Below, piece after piece: positions 15,113 through 22,695 of a DNA stretch of 51,248 nucleotides. The first letter of the stretch is position 1, and every line of letters starts with the position of its first letter. The notes below the pieces were generated by a model. The model ran no database searches. It was given only the letters and a program-made list of their open reading frames with translations, and was not told where the DNA came from. Source of the DNA: an uncultured Massilia sp. (lineage in GTDB: Bacteria; Pseudomonadota; Gammaproteobacteria; Burkholderiales; Burkholderiaceae); the NCBI GenBank assembly GCA_946886065.1, contig CAMPHU010000005.1:1-51248 (forward strand), read 5' to 3'. A program made the position numbers and the translations under genes.

Positions 15113-15646
15113 TCAGGACAGCAGGTCGCGCATGTCGTCGGCGTGCTCCTCCTCGACCGCCATGATGTCGGTGAGCATCTTGACCGTGGTCGGATCCTTG
15201 TCGCCGATGGCCGCGATCATCTGGCGGTAGGATTCGATGGCCACCCGCTCGGCGATCAGGTCGGCGCGCACCATGGCCTGCACGTCCTCGGATTCGTCGT
15301 ACTCGGCATGGCTGCGCGCGGTCAGCGTGGCCGGGTTGAAGTTCGGCGAGCCGTTCAGCTGGACGATGCGCTCGGCGATGCGGTCGGCGTGGTCCTGCTC
15401 CTGCTGGGCATGCTCGAGGAACTCGGCCTTGATGTGGCCGGTGTTGGGTCCGCTCACCGTGTAGTAGTGCCGCTTGTAGCGCAGCACGCACAGCAGCTCG
15501 GTGGCGAGCGCGTCGTTGAGCATCGCGATGACCGCTTCGCGGTCGGCCTGGTAGCCCTCGGTCACTGCGCCTTCGTCGAGGTTGGCCGCGGCGCGGCGGA
15601 TCGCCGCGATGTCGAAGCCGTGCGCCAGCTTGGTCTTCTGTTCCAT
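15113..15646 (-). CDS. Ferritin-like protein (bacterioferritin/Dps-like)
   Basis: A 177-residue four-helix-bundle protein with a complete di-iron set: Glu50, Glu83, His86, Glu133, Glu165 and His168 (ExxH in QEQDHA and VEEEHA). The spacing of the first three equals that of bacterioferritin. No haem-binding Met at the usual place can be assigned, so 'ferritin-like' is safer than bacterioferritin. The start at 15646 follows AAGGA; an upstream TTG is less likely. A 7-bp hairpin (15686-15703) separates it from the OmpA-DUF4398 gene upstream. It probably stores iron or detoxifies peroxide within the stress unit. Confidence 0.87.
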   Translation of the reverse strand: MEQKTKLAHGFDIAAIRRAAANLDEGAVTEGYQADREAVIAMLNDALATELLCVLRYKRHYYTVSGPNTGHIKAEFLEHAQQEQDHADRIAERIVQLNGSPNFNPATLTARSHAEYDESEDVQAMVRADLIAERVAIESYRQMIAAIGDKDPTTVKMLTDIMAVEEEHADDMRDLLS

Positions 15647-15710
15647 AGTCAATCCTTATAAGACGGTAAAAGCCTGCGGTGAACACCGGGCCGGGCGGCC
15701 CGGAACCGCC

Positions 15711-16655
15711 TCAGCGCCCGCCCGCGCGCGGCGGAATCTGCGCGCCCTCGTTCGACAGCACGATCTCGACCCGGCGGTTCAGCTGGCGGTTGCCCGCGCT
15801 ATCGTTCGGCGCCACGGGGAAGGCTTCGCCATAGGCGCGCATCGCGATGCGCTCGCGCGGCACGCCCAGCTGGCCCAGCGCGGTGGCCACGGCGTTGGCG
15901 CGGCGCTGCGCCAGTTCCAGGTTATAGGTCTCGCTGCCGACACTGTCGGTAAACCCTTCGACCAGCACGCTGCGGTTCGGGTTCTGCGCCATCACGTCGG
16001 CCAGCTTGCGCAAGGTCGCCATGCCGTTCGGCGTCAGGCTGGACTTGTCGGTGCCGAACAGCACGTCGCCGATCGTCACCACATAGCCGCGCTCGGTCTT
16101 GACCGCGTGCAGTTCCACCAGCAGGGCTTCGAGCTGGGCTGCGCGCTGGGCCAGCGCCGCGTTCTGCTGCTGGGCGGCCTCGGCCTGGGCCTGGGCGGCG
16201 GCGGCCTGCTGCTGCGCCGTTGCGGCCTGGGCCTGTGCCGATGCGGCCTGGGCCTGGGCGGCCTCGGCTTCGCGCCGGGCGCGTTCGGCCTCGGCGGTGC
16301 GGGCTTCCAGGCGCACGGCGTCGCGTTCGCGCGAGGCATTCGCGATGTCGGCTTCGGCGGCCTTGGTCTTGGCCACTTCCTGGGCGGTGGCGATCTTCTG
16401 CTTGGCCAGGTAAGCCAGGCGGTCGATGTCGTTCAGGCTCTCGCGGCGCGCGGCGGCGGCGTTGGCCTGGTCGAGCGCATCGCTGGCCTGCTTGAATGCG
16501 AGCGGCGCATGGGTGGCGATCTGGGGATTATTGTTGGCGGCGACGAAATCGGCCCTGGCCTGGTCGAGGGTCGGCGTGGTCACCGGGGCGCTGGCGCAGG
16601 CAACGGCCAGCACGGCGGCGGCCAGCATCGAGATCACGGGTTTACGGTTGTTCAT
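15711..16655 (-). CDS. DUF4398 and OmpA-domain outer-membrane protein
   Basis: A 314-residue protein with a signal peptide and a probable lipid-attachment Cys at about 20 (AVACASAP). Residues 30-100 form a DUF4398 helical domain (ARADFVAANNNPQIATHAPL). A long Ala/Gln/Glu coiled coil follows to about residue 180, then a C-terminal OmpA domain (VLFGTDKSSLTPNG, VEGFTDSVGSETYNLELAQR). It would span from the outer membrane to peptidoglycan. The preceding gene at 16749-17198 also carries DUF4398 and lies 93 bp upstream, a pairing seen in many betaproteobacteria. Confidence 0.9.
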   Translation of the reverse strand: MNNRKPVISMLAAAVLAVACASAPVTTPTLDQARADFVAANNNPQIATHAPLAFKQASDALDQANAAAARRESLNDIDRLAYLAKQKIATAQEVAKTKAAEADIANASRERDAVRLEARTAEAERARREAEAAQAQAASAQAQAATAQQQAAAAQAQAEAAQQQNAALAQRAAQLEALLVELHAVKTERGYVVTIGDVLFGTDKSSLTPNGMATLRKLADVMAQNPNRSVLVEGFTDSVGSETYNLELAQRRANAVATALGQLGVPRERIAMRAYGEAFPVAPNDSAGNRQLNRRVEIVLSNEGAQIPPRAGGR

Positions 16656-16748
16656 GGTCTGGTCCTCTTCTTGTTCGGGCGCCTTGGGCGCGGACGCATG
16701 GTGGCCGGCGCGCCGGCCTCCTGCGGCCGGGCGCCGGCGGCTGGACGC

Positions 16749-17198
16749 TTACCGCTGCTGTTGCGGCGGCTGCTGGGTAGTCCCCGACTGGCTGGTGCCC
16801 ATCTGGGTGCTGCCGGCATTGGCGCGGTCGACTTCCTCGCGCAGCACCCGCAGGTCTTCGCTCAGCTGGTTGGCGGCGGCGTTGGCCTTGGCCGAGGTGG
16901 CCTTGCTCTGGGCCAGCTTGGCGTCGGCCTGGGCCTGGATCGCCAGTTCGCGCGCCAGCTTGTAGTCCTTGGCGGCGAGGGCCTGGTTTGCGCGCAGCAT
17001 CTTCGAGCGCGCGGCCGACACCTCTTCGGGGGCCAGCTCGGCGGCTCCGGCGGCCACGGCGTTTTCGACGGCATGGCGCGATACCGCCACGTCGGCAGTC
17101 GCGGGCGCCTTCTGCTCGCTCGCGCAAGCGGCCAGCGCCAGCACCGCGCACAGGCAGCCGAGACGGGCCAGCTGCTTCGTCGGATGATTCTTGTCCAT
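16749..17198 (-). CDS. DUF4398 domain-containing lipoprotein
   Basis: A 149-residue lipoprotein (lipobox LAAC, Cys26). The mature domain is helical: AAGAAELAPEEVSAARSKML and AAKDYKLARELAIQAQADAK, characteristic of DUF4398. The tail is Gln/Pro/Ser-rich. AGGAG precedes the ATG at 17198. It is the first gene of a minus-strand run that continues through the OmpA, ferritin-like, YqjD-like and YqjE-like genes to 13898. Its promoter has the operator at 17260-17275. Confidence 0.87.
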   Translation of the reverse strand: MDKNHPTKQLARLGCLCAVLALAACASEQKAPATADVAVSRHAVENAVAAGAAELAPEEVSAARSKMLRANQALAAKDYKLARELAIQAQADAKLAQSKATSAKANAAANQLSEDLRVLREEVDRANAGSTQMGTSQSGTTQQPPQQQR

Positions 17199-17232
17199 TG
17201 CAACTCTCCTGGTGAAGATAAGTTTAGACAAG

Positions 17233-17275
17233 GTTATAAACCTGTTATCGGAATCACTCGGTTCGCTGGCGCACA
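17233..17275 (-). promoter_or_regulatory. Palindromic operator and -10 for the DUF4398-led operon
   Basis: Read on the minus strand, TGTGCG-CCAG-CGAACC occupies 17275-17260, and TATAAC (17238-17233) lies exactly at the -10 position for a site at -41.5. The leader is about 27 nt. Confidence 0.7.
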
Positions 17276-17309
17276 TTGCCCCAGCGAAGGCTTCCGCCTT
17301 TCCCCTATG

Positions 17310-17352
17310 GGTGCGGCACCGCACATCAATACCGCCCTGCTTGCGCTACGCT
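17310..17352 (+). promoter_or_regulatory. Palindromic operator and -10 for the AsmA gene
   Basis: GGTGCG-GCAC-CGCACA (17310-17325) is followed by TACGCT at 17347-17352, the exact -10 place. As at 12075-12267, each of the two divergent genes here has its own site. Confidence 0.7.
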
Positions 17353-17383
17353 CGGCCCAACAATCCCTACAGGAAGGACCGCC

Positions 17384-19456
17384 ATGGCCGAGACGCCGAC
17401 GCCAGCGGCCACGCATCCCCACGCCGGCCGCAAGAGCAAGAACAAGATCCTCTTGACCATCCTGGGCATCGCCGTGGCGCTGCCCGTGCTGGCCATCGTC
17501 TTCATCCTCACCTTCGACTGGAACCGCGCGCGCCCCTGGATCAACACCCGGGTCAGCGACGCGATCGACCGTCCCTTCGCGATCCGCGGCAATCTCGAGG
17601 TCGAGTGGGAAAGCCCCGCGAAGTCCATGGCGCCCGCCGAGCGCAGCTGGCGCGACCATATCCCCTGGCCCTATCTCTACGCCAACGATGTGTACGTGGG
17701 CAACCCCGCCAGCATGCCGGTGCGCGACATGGCCAGCGTACGCCAGTTCTCGTTCTCCCTCAATCCGTTCGCGCTGCTGCGCAAGACCATCCACATTCCC
17801 CTGCTGCGCTTCGATGCGCCGCGCGTGGACCTGCTGCGCACCGACGAAACGCACAACAACTGGACCTTCAAGCGCAACCAGGAAAAGTCGCGCTGGAAGC
17901 TCGACCTGGAGCGCGTGGTCCTGACCGACGGCGTGGTGCACATCAAGGATGCCGTGACCAAGGCCGACGTCACGGCCCAGGTGCGCACTCTCGACAAGGA
18001 CCCGAAGTACGGCGTCGGCTGGACCCTGAGCGGCACCTACAACGGCGCCCCTGTGAAGGGCGGCGGCAAGGCAGGCGCGGTGCTCTCGCTCAAGCAGCAG
18101 AGCACGCCCTACCCCATCCAGGCCGACATGCGCTCCGGCAAAACGCGGATCGCCGTCGAAGGCACGGTGACGCGCCCGGCGAAGCTGGCGGCGCTCGACC
18201 TCAGGCTCGACCTGGCCGGCCCCAGCATGGACCAGCTGTATTACTTCACCAAGGTGCTGCTGCCCACCACCGGGCCATTCTCGACCTCGGGGCACCTGAC
18301 GGGCACGCTCGGCGAGGACAGCAAGCGCTGGATCTACGAGGATTTCAAGGGCAAGGTCGGGTCGAGCGACATCGGCGGCCGGCTCGAATACGTCACCGGC
18401 GGCAAGCGCCCCACCCTCTCCGGCAACGTGCGCTCGAAGCAGCTGGTGTTCGCCGACCTGGCGCCGCTGATCGGCGCCGATTCCAACAAGGCCAAGCAGG
18501 AGCGCAATGCCGAGACCCTGCAGCCTGAGGGCAAGGTGCTGCCGGTCGAGGAATTCAAGACCGAGCGCTGGACCGTGCTGGACGCCGACGTGCGCTTCGC
18601 CGCCGACCGCGTCATCCGCGACAAGGCCCTGCCGATCAGCAAGCTGTCGACCCACCTCACCATGAAGGACGCGGTGCTCACCCTGGATCCGCTGGAGTTC
18701 GGCATGGCGGGCGGCACGGTGCGCTCCACCATCCGCCTGGACGGCAGCGGGCGCGAAGGCAAGAACGCGATCAAGTCCACGGCCAAGGTCGCGGCGCGCA
18801 AGATCCAGATCAAGCAGCTGTTCCCGCAGGTCGAGCAGATCCAGCAGGCGACGGTGGGCCAGGTCAATGGCGACGCCCAGCTGTCCGCGGTCGGCAACTC
18901 GGTGGCGAGCCTGCTGGCCCGCTCGAACGGCGAGCTGAAGGCCGTGATCGACCGTGGTACGGTGAGCAAGATGCTGCTGGAAATGGCTGGCCTCAATGTC
19001 GGTAACATCATCCTGACCAAGCTGTTCGGCGACAAACAGGTCCAGATCAATTGCGTGGCGGCCGATTTCGCCGTCGCCAACGGCATCGCCAAGACGCGCA
19101 GCTTCGTGGTCGACACCGAGGAAGCCCTGATCACGGTCGACGGCGCCGTCAACCTGGCGGGAGAACAGCTCGACCTGCGCATCAATCCGCAGACCAAGGC
19201 CTTGCGCATCTTCTCGCTGCGCGCGCCGCTCTACGTGCGCGGGCCGTTCAAGAAGCCCGACGTGTCGATCGACAAGGGCGTACTGGCACTGAAGGCCGGC
19301 GGCGCGGCGGCGCTGGCCGCGGCGGCGGCGCCGGTGGCCGCCCTGCTGCCCCTGATTAACGCGGGGCCGGGCGAGGACAGCGATTGCGCCCGCCTGGTGG
19401 CCCAGGCGAAGGAAAAACCGAGCGCTCCGCCGCCGGGCAAGGTCCAGCGGCGCTGA
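17384..19456 (+). CDS. AsmA family protein
   Basis: A 690-residue protein. A basic cytoplasmic start is followed by one membrane helix (about 21-43, ILLTILGIAVALPVLAIVFI) and a long periplasmic beta-rich region. The FDWNRARPWINTRVSDAIDR stretch after the helix is typical of AsmA, as is the C-terminal AsmA domain (VDTEEALITVDGAVNLAGEQ and LRIFSLRAPLYVRGPFKKPD). AsmA-like proteins are thought to bridge the envelope and help carry phospholipid to the outer membrane. AGGAAGG precedes the ATG at 17384. It is transcribed alone or with the BON gene that follows, although that gene has its own operator. Confidence 0.92.
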   Translation: MAETPTPAATHPHAGRKSKNKILLTILGIAVALPVLAIVFILTFDWNRARPWINTRVSDAIDRPFAIRGNLEVEWESPAKSMAPAERSWRDHIPWPYLYANDVYVGNPASMPVRDMASVRQFSFSLNPFALLRKTIHIPLLRFDAPRVDLLRTDETHNNWTFKRNQEKSRWKLDLERVVLTDGVVHIKDAVTKADVTAQVRTLDKDPKYGVGWTLSGTYNGAPVKGGGKAGAVLSLKQQSTPYPIQADMRSGKTRIAVEGTVTRPAKLAALDLRLDLAGPSMDQLYYFTKVLLPTTGPFSTSGHLTGTLGEDSKRWIYEDFKGKVGSSDIGGRLEYVTGGKRPTLSGNVRSKQLVFADLAPLIGADSNKAKQERNAETLQPEGKVLPVEEFKTERWTVLDADVRFAADRVIRDKALPISKLSTHLTMKDAVLTLDPLEFGMAGGTVRSTIRLDGSGREGKNAIKSTAKVAARKIQIKQLFPQVEQIQQATVGQVNGDAQLSAVGNSVASLLARSNGELKAVIDRGTVSKMLLEMAGLNVGNIILTKLFGDKQVQINCVAADFAVANGIAKTRSFVVDTEEALITVDGAVNLAGEQLDLRINPQTKALRIFSLRAPLYVRGPFKKPDVSIDKGVLALKAGGAAALAAAAAPVAALLPLINAGPGEDSDCARLVAQAKEKPSAPPPGKVQRR

Positions 19457-19491
19457 GCGCAGGCCCGCCGCGTGGCGAACTGTGCCGCATC

Positions 19492-19534
19492 GGTGTGTTG
19501 CCGAACAGATCACAATCGTGTGCGCGGCTATGCT
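19492..19534 (+). promoter_or_regulatory. Palindromic operator and -10 for the BON/glycine-zipper pair
   Basis: GGTGTG-TTGC-CGAACA (19492-19507) matches the shared palindrome with one arm mismatch (T instead of C). TATGCT at 19529-19534 is at the exact -10 position. Confidence 0.6.
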
Positions 19535-19565
19535 GGCCTCAAGTCATCGAACATTGAACGCCGGA

Positions 19566-19895
19566 ATGAACGGAAACCGCACCATGCAGCACTTCGGACC
19601 AACCGCCGCCCTGCTGGCTTGCCTGGCGATGGGGGCGCTGCCCGGGTGTGCCTCCACCGCGCCGGGGCGCGGCGTCGCCGAGATCGTCGACGACGCCGCG
19701 ATCACGGCGGGCGTGAAGGCGGCGTTGGTGGGCGATCCGGAATTGAAGGCATCGAACATCAATGTCGAGACCTATCAAGGCGTCGTCCAGCTGAGCGGAT
19801 TCGTGAGCTCGGCGGAGAGCGTGGCGGCCGCTGCAACGGCTGCCCGTACCGTAAGAGGCGTGAAATCGGTCAGGAACGACCTGCGCCTGAAATAG
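19566..19895 (+). CDS. BON-domain lipoprotein
   Basis: A 109-residue lipoprotein with lipobox LPGC. One BON domain follows (EIVDDAAITAGVKAALVGDP, NVETYQGVVQLSGFV, GVKSVRNDLRLK). It is a close paralogue of 11116-11439. The start at 19566 gives the signal a positive charge (MNGNRTMQHF); the ATG at 19584 is possible but would leave an uncharged N-region. The gene is followed after 23 bp by a small glycine-zipper lipoprotein gene on the same strand. Confidence 0.87.
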   Translation: MNGNRTMQHFGPTAALLACLAMGALPGCASTAPGRGVAEIVDDAAITAGVKAALVGDPELKASNINVETYQGVVQLSGFVSSAESVAAAATAARTVRGVKSVRNDLRLK

Positions 19896-19918
19896 AACCC
19901 ACCGATAGGAGATTCACC

Positions 19919-20140
19919 ATGAAAACCATCAAACAGCTCGTCGTTACCGCATCGCTGGCAACCGCCGCCCTCGGCCTGGCCGGCTGCTCGGGCATGTCGC
20001 AGCAGGACAAGAACACCGCCATCGGCGCCGGCGCCGGCGCGGTCATCGGCGGCGCCCTGACCGGCGGCAGCGCGGCAGGCACCGTCGGCGGCGCTGCCGT
20101 CGGCGGCGTGATCGGCAACCAGGTCAAAAAGACCAACTAA
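19919..20140 (+). CDS. Small glycine-zipper lipoprotein (OsmB-like)
   Basis: A 73-residue lipoprotein: signal with lipobox LAGC (Cys23), then a short Gln/Asp linker and a single glycine-zipper hairpin (AIGAGAGAVIGGALTGGSAA, GTVGGAAVGGVIGNQVKK). Size and layout resemble OsmB. TAGGAGA precedes the ATG. It is the last gene before a strong terminator, forming a two-gene unit with the BON lipoprotein. Confidence 0.88.
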   Translation: MKTIKQLVVTASLATAALGLAGCSGMSQQDKNTAIGAGAGAVIGGALTGGSAAGTVGGAAVGGVIGNQVKKTN

Positions 20141-20162
20141 GCCAGCAGTACACCGACAGGCG

Positions 20163-20194
20163 AACGCCCGGCATGGCCGGGCGTTTGTCTTTTT
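20163..20194 (+). terminator. Rho-independent terminator
   Basis: A 10-bp stem (20163-20172 with 20176-20185, loop ATG) is followed by TTGTCTTTTT. It ends the BON/OsmB-like unit. Confidence 0.9.
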
Positions 20195-20247
20195 GTAAGC
20201 GAATGTTAATGACGGAATGACCACATGGCGGCCGCGGGCCGCCCCGG

Positions 20248-20976
20248 CTACATGAAGCTGTGCACCGGCAGCGCCCCCGCTTCCTTGACGATCTCGTAGC
20301 AGGTGCAGGAGGCCGCCGCCAGGCCTTCCGGGTCGAGGATCTCGATATTCCCGCGGCTGTAATTGATCAGCCCTTGCTGCTGCAGGGCGCTGGCCGCCTT
20401 GGTCACGCCCACGCGCCGCACCCCGAGGGCATGGGCCAGGAATTCATGGGTCAGGTGGAATCTGCTCGATTGCAGACGGTCGCGTGTTACTAACAGGGAA
20501 CGCGCCAGGCGCGCCTCCAGCACATGGAAACGGCTGCAGACAGCGATCTGGATCGCCTGCGCCAGCAACTGGTCGGTGTAGCGGTAGAGCACCCGCTGCA
20601 GCGCGGGATTGCGCGCTACTTCCGCATGGAAACGGGCGCTATCCATGCGGCTCGCGTTGCCGGCGCGCTGCACGATCGCGCGCACCTGGGTGGTGTCGTG
20701 GCCCAGCGCGACGGTGGCGCCGAGCATGCCTTCGCGCCCGACCTGGCCCACTTCCAGGGTCATGCGGCCTTCGGCCACGCCGAGCAGCGAAACCAGGCAA
20801 TCGTGTGGGAAATAGATGTGCTGGATAGGGTCGCCGGCTTCGCACAGCACCTCGCCGACCTCCACCTTCACCGGGTCGAGCAGGGGCAGCAGTTGCTCAA
20901 GCTCCTGAGGCGGCAAGGCCGCGAGCAGAAGGTTGCTGTGGTGCCCGGCGAGTTGCGGGGGCACAGCAAAATTCAT
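20248..20976 (-). CDS. Crp/Fnr-type transcriptional regulator
   Basis: A 242-residue protein with an N-terminal cyclic-nucleotide-like beta-barrel (about 15-120), a dimer helix (about 125-160) and a C-terminal helix-turn-helix (173-203, FHLTHEFLAHALGVRRVGVT). Aligned with E. coli CRP, the recognition helix keeps Arg180 (here Arg188) but has Val189 for Glu181 and Lys193 for Arg185. The phosphate-binding cassette of true cAMP receptors is absent (REGMLGATVALG in its place), and there is no FNR-type N-terminal Cys cluster, so the signal is unknown. The start at 20976 has GAGGA; an ATG at 21000 is less likely. Its promoter carries the shared palindrome, suggesting autoregulation. Confidence 0.88.
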   Translation of the reverse strand: MNFAVPPQLAGHHSNLLLAALPPQELEQLLPLLDPVKVEVGEVLCEAGDPIQHIYFPHDCLVSLLGVAEGRMTLEVGQVGREGMLGATVALGHDTTQVRAIVQRAGNASRMDSARFHAEVARNPALQRVLYRYTDQLLAQAIQIAVCSRFHVLEARLARSLLVTRDRLQSSRFHLTHEFLAHALGVRRVGVTKAASALQQQGLINYSRGNIEILDPEGLAAASCTCYEIVKEAGALPVHSFM

Positions 20977-21046
20977 CGTGTCCTCGTGGTGGGATTTCAT
21001 GGGCTGCCTGGCGACATGTCGGATACATTTGCAAACAATTTAGGCC

Positions 21047-21116
21047 AGCGTAACGGCGCGTCCCCTGCGAGTATGTACGGTGACGCACGGAAGTGCAGTT
21101 CGTTCCTAGAGACAAT
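21047..21116. promoter_or_regulatory. Shared bidirectional operator between the Crp/Fnr gene and the glycine-zipper gene
   Basis: TGTACG-GTGA-CGCACG lies at 21074-21089. To the left, TACGCT on the minus strand (21052-21047) is the exact -10 place for the regulator gene. To the right, GACAAT at 21111-21116 is the exact -10 place for the gene at 21172. One site could thus serve both promoters. Confidence 0.65.
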
Positions 21117-21171
21117 GTTTGCTCGAATGGGCAAGCTGCGCTGCCTCGTGGATCAACCGAAAGGACAAGAC

Positions 21172-21933
21172 ATGAACACCACCCCGACTTCCCCCGTGAA
21201 GGGCCGCCTTCACCCATTGATGATCCTGGCCGCGCTCGCCGTCCTGCTGTTCTGCATGATCGGCACCGCGGCGATCATGGGCTGGATCCCCTCTTCCATC
21301 GGCGGCAACGCCAACCGCCAGCTGAGCGAGGCCGACCGCGTGGCCCTGGCCGCAGCCCTGCCGCAGGGCGCGCCGCAACCGGCCCCGGGCGTGGTGCCGC
21401 TGGCGCCCGCGCAGCAGGCCGGCATGGCCCAGGCTTATGCGCCCCAGCCCGGCGCGGCCTATCCGGCGCAGCCTGCGCCGCAGGCCTATGTCCAGCCGCA
21501 GCCGCCGGCCCCCGTGGTGCACGAGCCTGAGCCGGTGAGCAAGCCGGCTCCCAGGAAAGCCACCCAGGTCGCCGCCGCCGACAGCGGCCGCAACTGGTGC
21601 TCGAACTGCGGCAACGTCGAATCGGTCCGCACCATCAAGCAGCGCGCCGAAGGCAGCGGCCTGGGCGCGGCCGGCGGCGCGGTGCTGGGCGGCCTGCTGG
21701 GCAACCAGATCGGCGACGGCAGCGGGCGCAAGATCGCCACCGCCGCGGGCGCCATCGGCGGCGCCGTGGTCGGCAACCAGGTCGAAGGCAACATGAAGGC
21801 CACCACCAGCTATGAAATCCGGGTACGCCTGGACGACGGCACCCTGCGCACCTTCCGCCAGAGCAGCCCGCCGCAATGGCGCTCGGGCGACCGCGTGCGC
21901 ATCGTCAAGGGCCGCCTGCGCTCGGTCGCCTGA
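21172..21933 (+). CDS. Glycine-zipper 2TM-domain protein with N-terminal membrane anchor
   Basis: A 253-residue protein. A membrane helix at about 14-38 (LMILAALAVLLFCMIGTAAI) anchors it in the inner membrane. A Pro/Ala/Gln-rich linker (about 60-130) leads to a CSNCG motif, a glycine-zipper pair (GAAGGAVLGGLLGNQIGDGS, AAGAIGGAVVGNQVEGN) and a C-terminal beta domain (YEIRVRLDDGTLRTF, DRVRIVKGRLRSVA). The last 115 residues are paralogous to the lipoprotein at 12268-12747, but here the anchor is a helix instead of a lipid. AAGGAC precedes the ATG. Confidence 0.88.
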   Translation: MNTTPTSPVKGRLHPLMILAALAVLLFCMIGTAAIMGWIPSSIGGNANRQLSEADRVALAAALPQGAPQPAPGVVPLAPAQQAGMAQAYAPQPGAAYPAQPAPQAYVQPQPPAPVVHEPEPVSKPAPRKATQVAAADSGRNWCSNCGNVESVRTIKQRAEGSGLGAAGGAVLGGLLGNQIGDGSGRKIATAAGAIGGAVVGNQVEGNMKATTSYEIRVRLDDGTLRTFRQSSPPQWRSGDRVRIVKGRLRSVA

Positions 21934-21978
21934 GCCGTCGCACCCCTGCTCCGGACCCATCACGCATGATTAGCACAG

Positions 21979-22013
21979 GGCCGGTTTTCCGCCAGGAGAC
22001 CGGCCAAAATTTT
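21979..22013 (+). terminator. Possible terminator after the 21172-21933 gene
   Basis: GGCCGGT (21979-21985) pairs with ACCGGCC (21999-22005), followed by AAAATTTTC. The loop is long and the T run short, so this is a weak call. Confidence 0.35.
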
Positions 22014-22024
22014 CTAATTGGCAA

Positions 22025-22067
22025 TGTGCGGCAGCGCACGGAAGAACGGATGAGCTACCCCGAAAAT
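22025..22067 (+). promoter_or_regulatory. Palindromic operator and -10 for the 22126-22350 gene
   Basis: TGTGCG-GCAG-CGCACG (22025-22040) is followed by GAAAAT at 22062-22067, at the exact -10 position. The leader is about 52 nt and ends with GGGAGAA. Confidence 0.65.
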
Positions 22068-22125
22068 GGATCCACGCTGAAACAAAGTGGCGGTGAGGCA
22101 ACTAAACCATCGAGGGAGAAGCGAC

Positions 22126-22350
22126 ATGAACAGCCTGGCGTGGATTGGCATCATCATCTGGGGAGTGGTCATCACCGGTTTCGGCCTGCTGTCGGCCGAG
22201 CCCCCGTCGGAAGCGAGCGGCACGCTGCAAGCGCACGACGTCGTATTCCTGGTGGCGGGCGGCCTGCTGACCTGCCTGATCGGCGTCACCGGCCTGATGG
22301 GCCTGATGGGTTGGATCCCCGGATTGCGCACGGAAAAAAGTTGTGTTTAA
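22126..22350 (+). CDS. Small two-helix membrane protein, unknown
   Basis: A 74-residue protein with two hydrophobic segments (SLAWIGIIIWGVVITGFGLL and VVFLVAGGLLTCLIGVTGLM) joined by a short polar loop (SAEPPSEASGTLQAHD). GGGAGAA precedes the ATG. An in-frame upstream ATG at 22087 has no ribosome site. It has its own operator upstream. The next operator, for the lmo0937-type gene, begins one base after its stop codon. The family was not recognised. Confidence 0.78.
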   Translation: MNSLAWIGIIIWGVVITGFGLLSAEPPSEASGTLQAHDVVFLVAGGLLTCLIGVTGLMGLMGWIPGLRTEKSCV

Positions 22351-22393
22351 TGTACGCCATCGTACGGTGCTCGAGTACGGCGGAAAGCATACT
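22351..22393 (+). promoter_or_regulatory. Palindromic operator and -10 for the lmo0937-type gene
   Basis: TGTACG-CCAT-CGTACG (22351-22366) is a perfect-armed palindrome. CATACT at 22388-22393 lies at the exact -10 place. The predicted leader is about 40 nt with AAGGAGG at its end. Confidence 0.68.
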
Positions 22394-22440
22394 GGAATCA
22401 CAGCGCACACAGCGCAAGATACTCTGTCAAGGAGGCCATT

Positions 22441-22587
22441 ATGCTCTACACCATCGCCGTTATCCTCATCGTCCTTTGGCTGCTGGGCCTGGTGACGTCG
22501 TACACCATCGGCGGCTTCATCCACATTCTGCTGGTTGTTGCCGTCATCATGATTCTGGTACGACTGATCAGCGGGCGCGGCATCTAG
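22441..22587 (+). CDS. lmo0937 family small membrane protein
   Basis: A 48-residue protein: two hydrophobic helices (MLYTIAVILIVLWLLGLVTS and GGFIHILLVVAVIMILVRLI) and a short basic end (SGRGI). The pattern of a first helix, the GGFIH turn and the second helix is that of the lmo0937/DUF5670 family, widespread small stress-associated membrane proteins without known function. AAGGAGG sets the start. It is followed by a terminator. Confidence 0.88.
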   Translation: MLYTIAVILIVLWLLGLVTSYTIGGFIHILLVVAVIMILVRLISGRGI

Positions 22588-22626
22588 CGAGGCGACATCT
22601 GATCGATGCGCCGTTTTTGTAAGACC

Positions 22627-22678
22627 AATCCGTTTCGCGGTCGCGCCTGAACGGGGTGCGACTCCGAAACGGATTTTT
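22627..22678 (+). terminator. Terminator with 11-bp stem
   Basis: AATCCGTTTCG (22627-22637) pairs with CGAAACGGATT (22665-22675), with an inner GTCGC/GCGAC pairing, and a T run follows. It ends the lmo0937-type gene only 17 bases before the next ATG. Confidence 0.75.
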
Positions 22679-22695
22679 ATGTTGAGGAGAATTCT

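Noticed and set aside
13688..15661. 657-codon plus-strand frame across the yqjDE-like unit
   Set aside because: It spans five minus-strand genes that all have ribosome sites and family features; composition is that of an antisense shadow.
17234..19513. 759-codon minus-strand frame opposite AsmA
   Set aside because: Arg/Ala/His/Gln-rich translation without domains; AsmA on the other strand is well supported.
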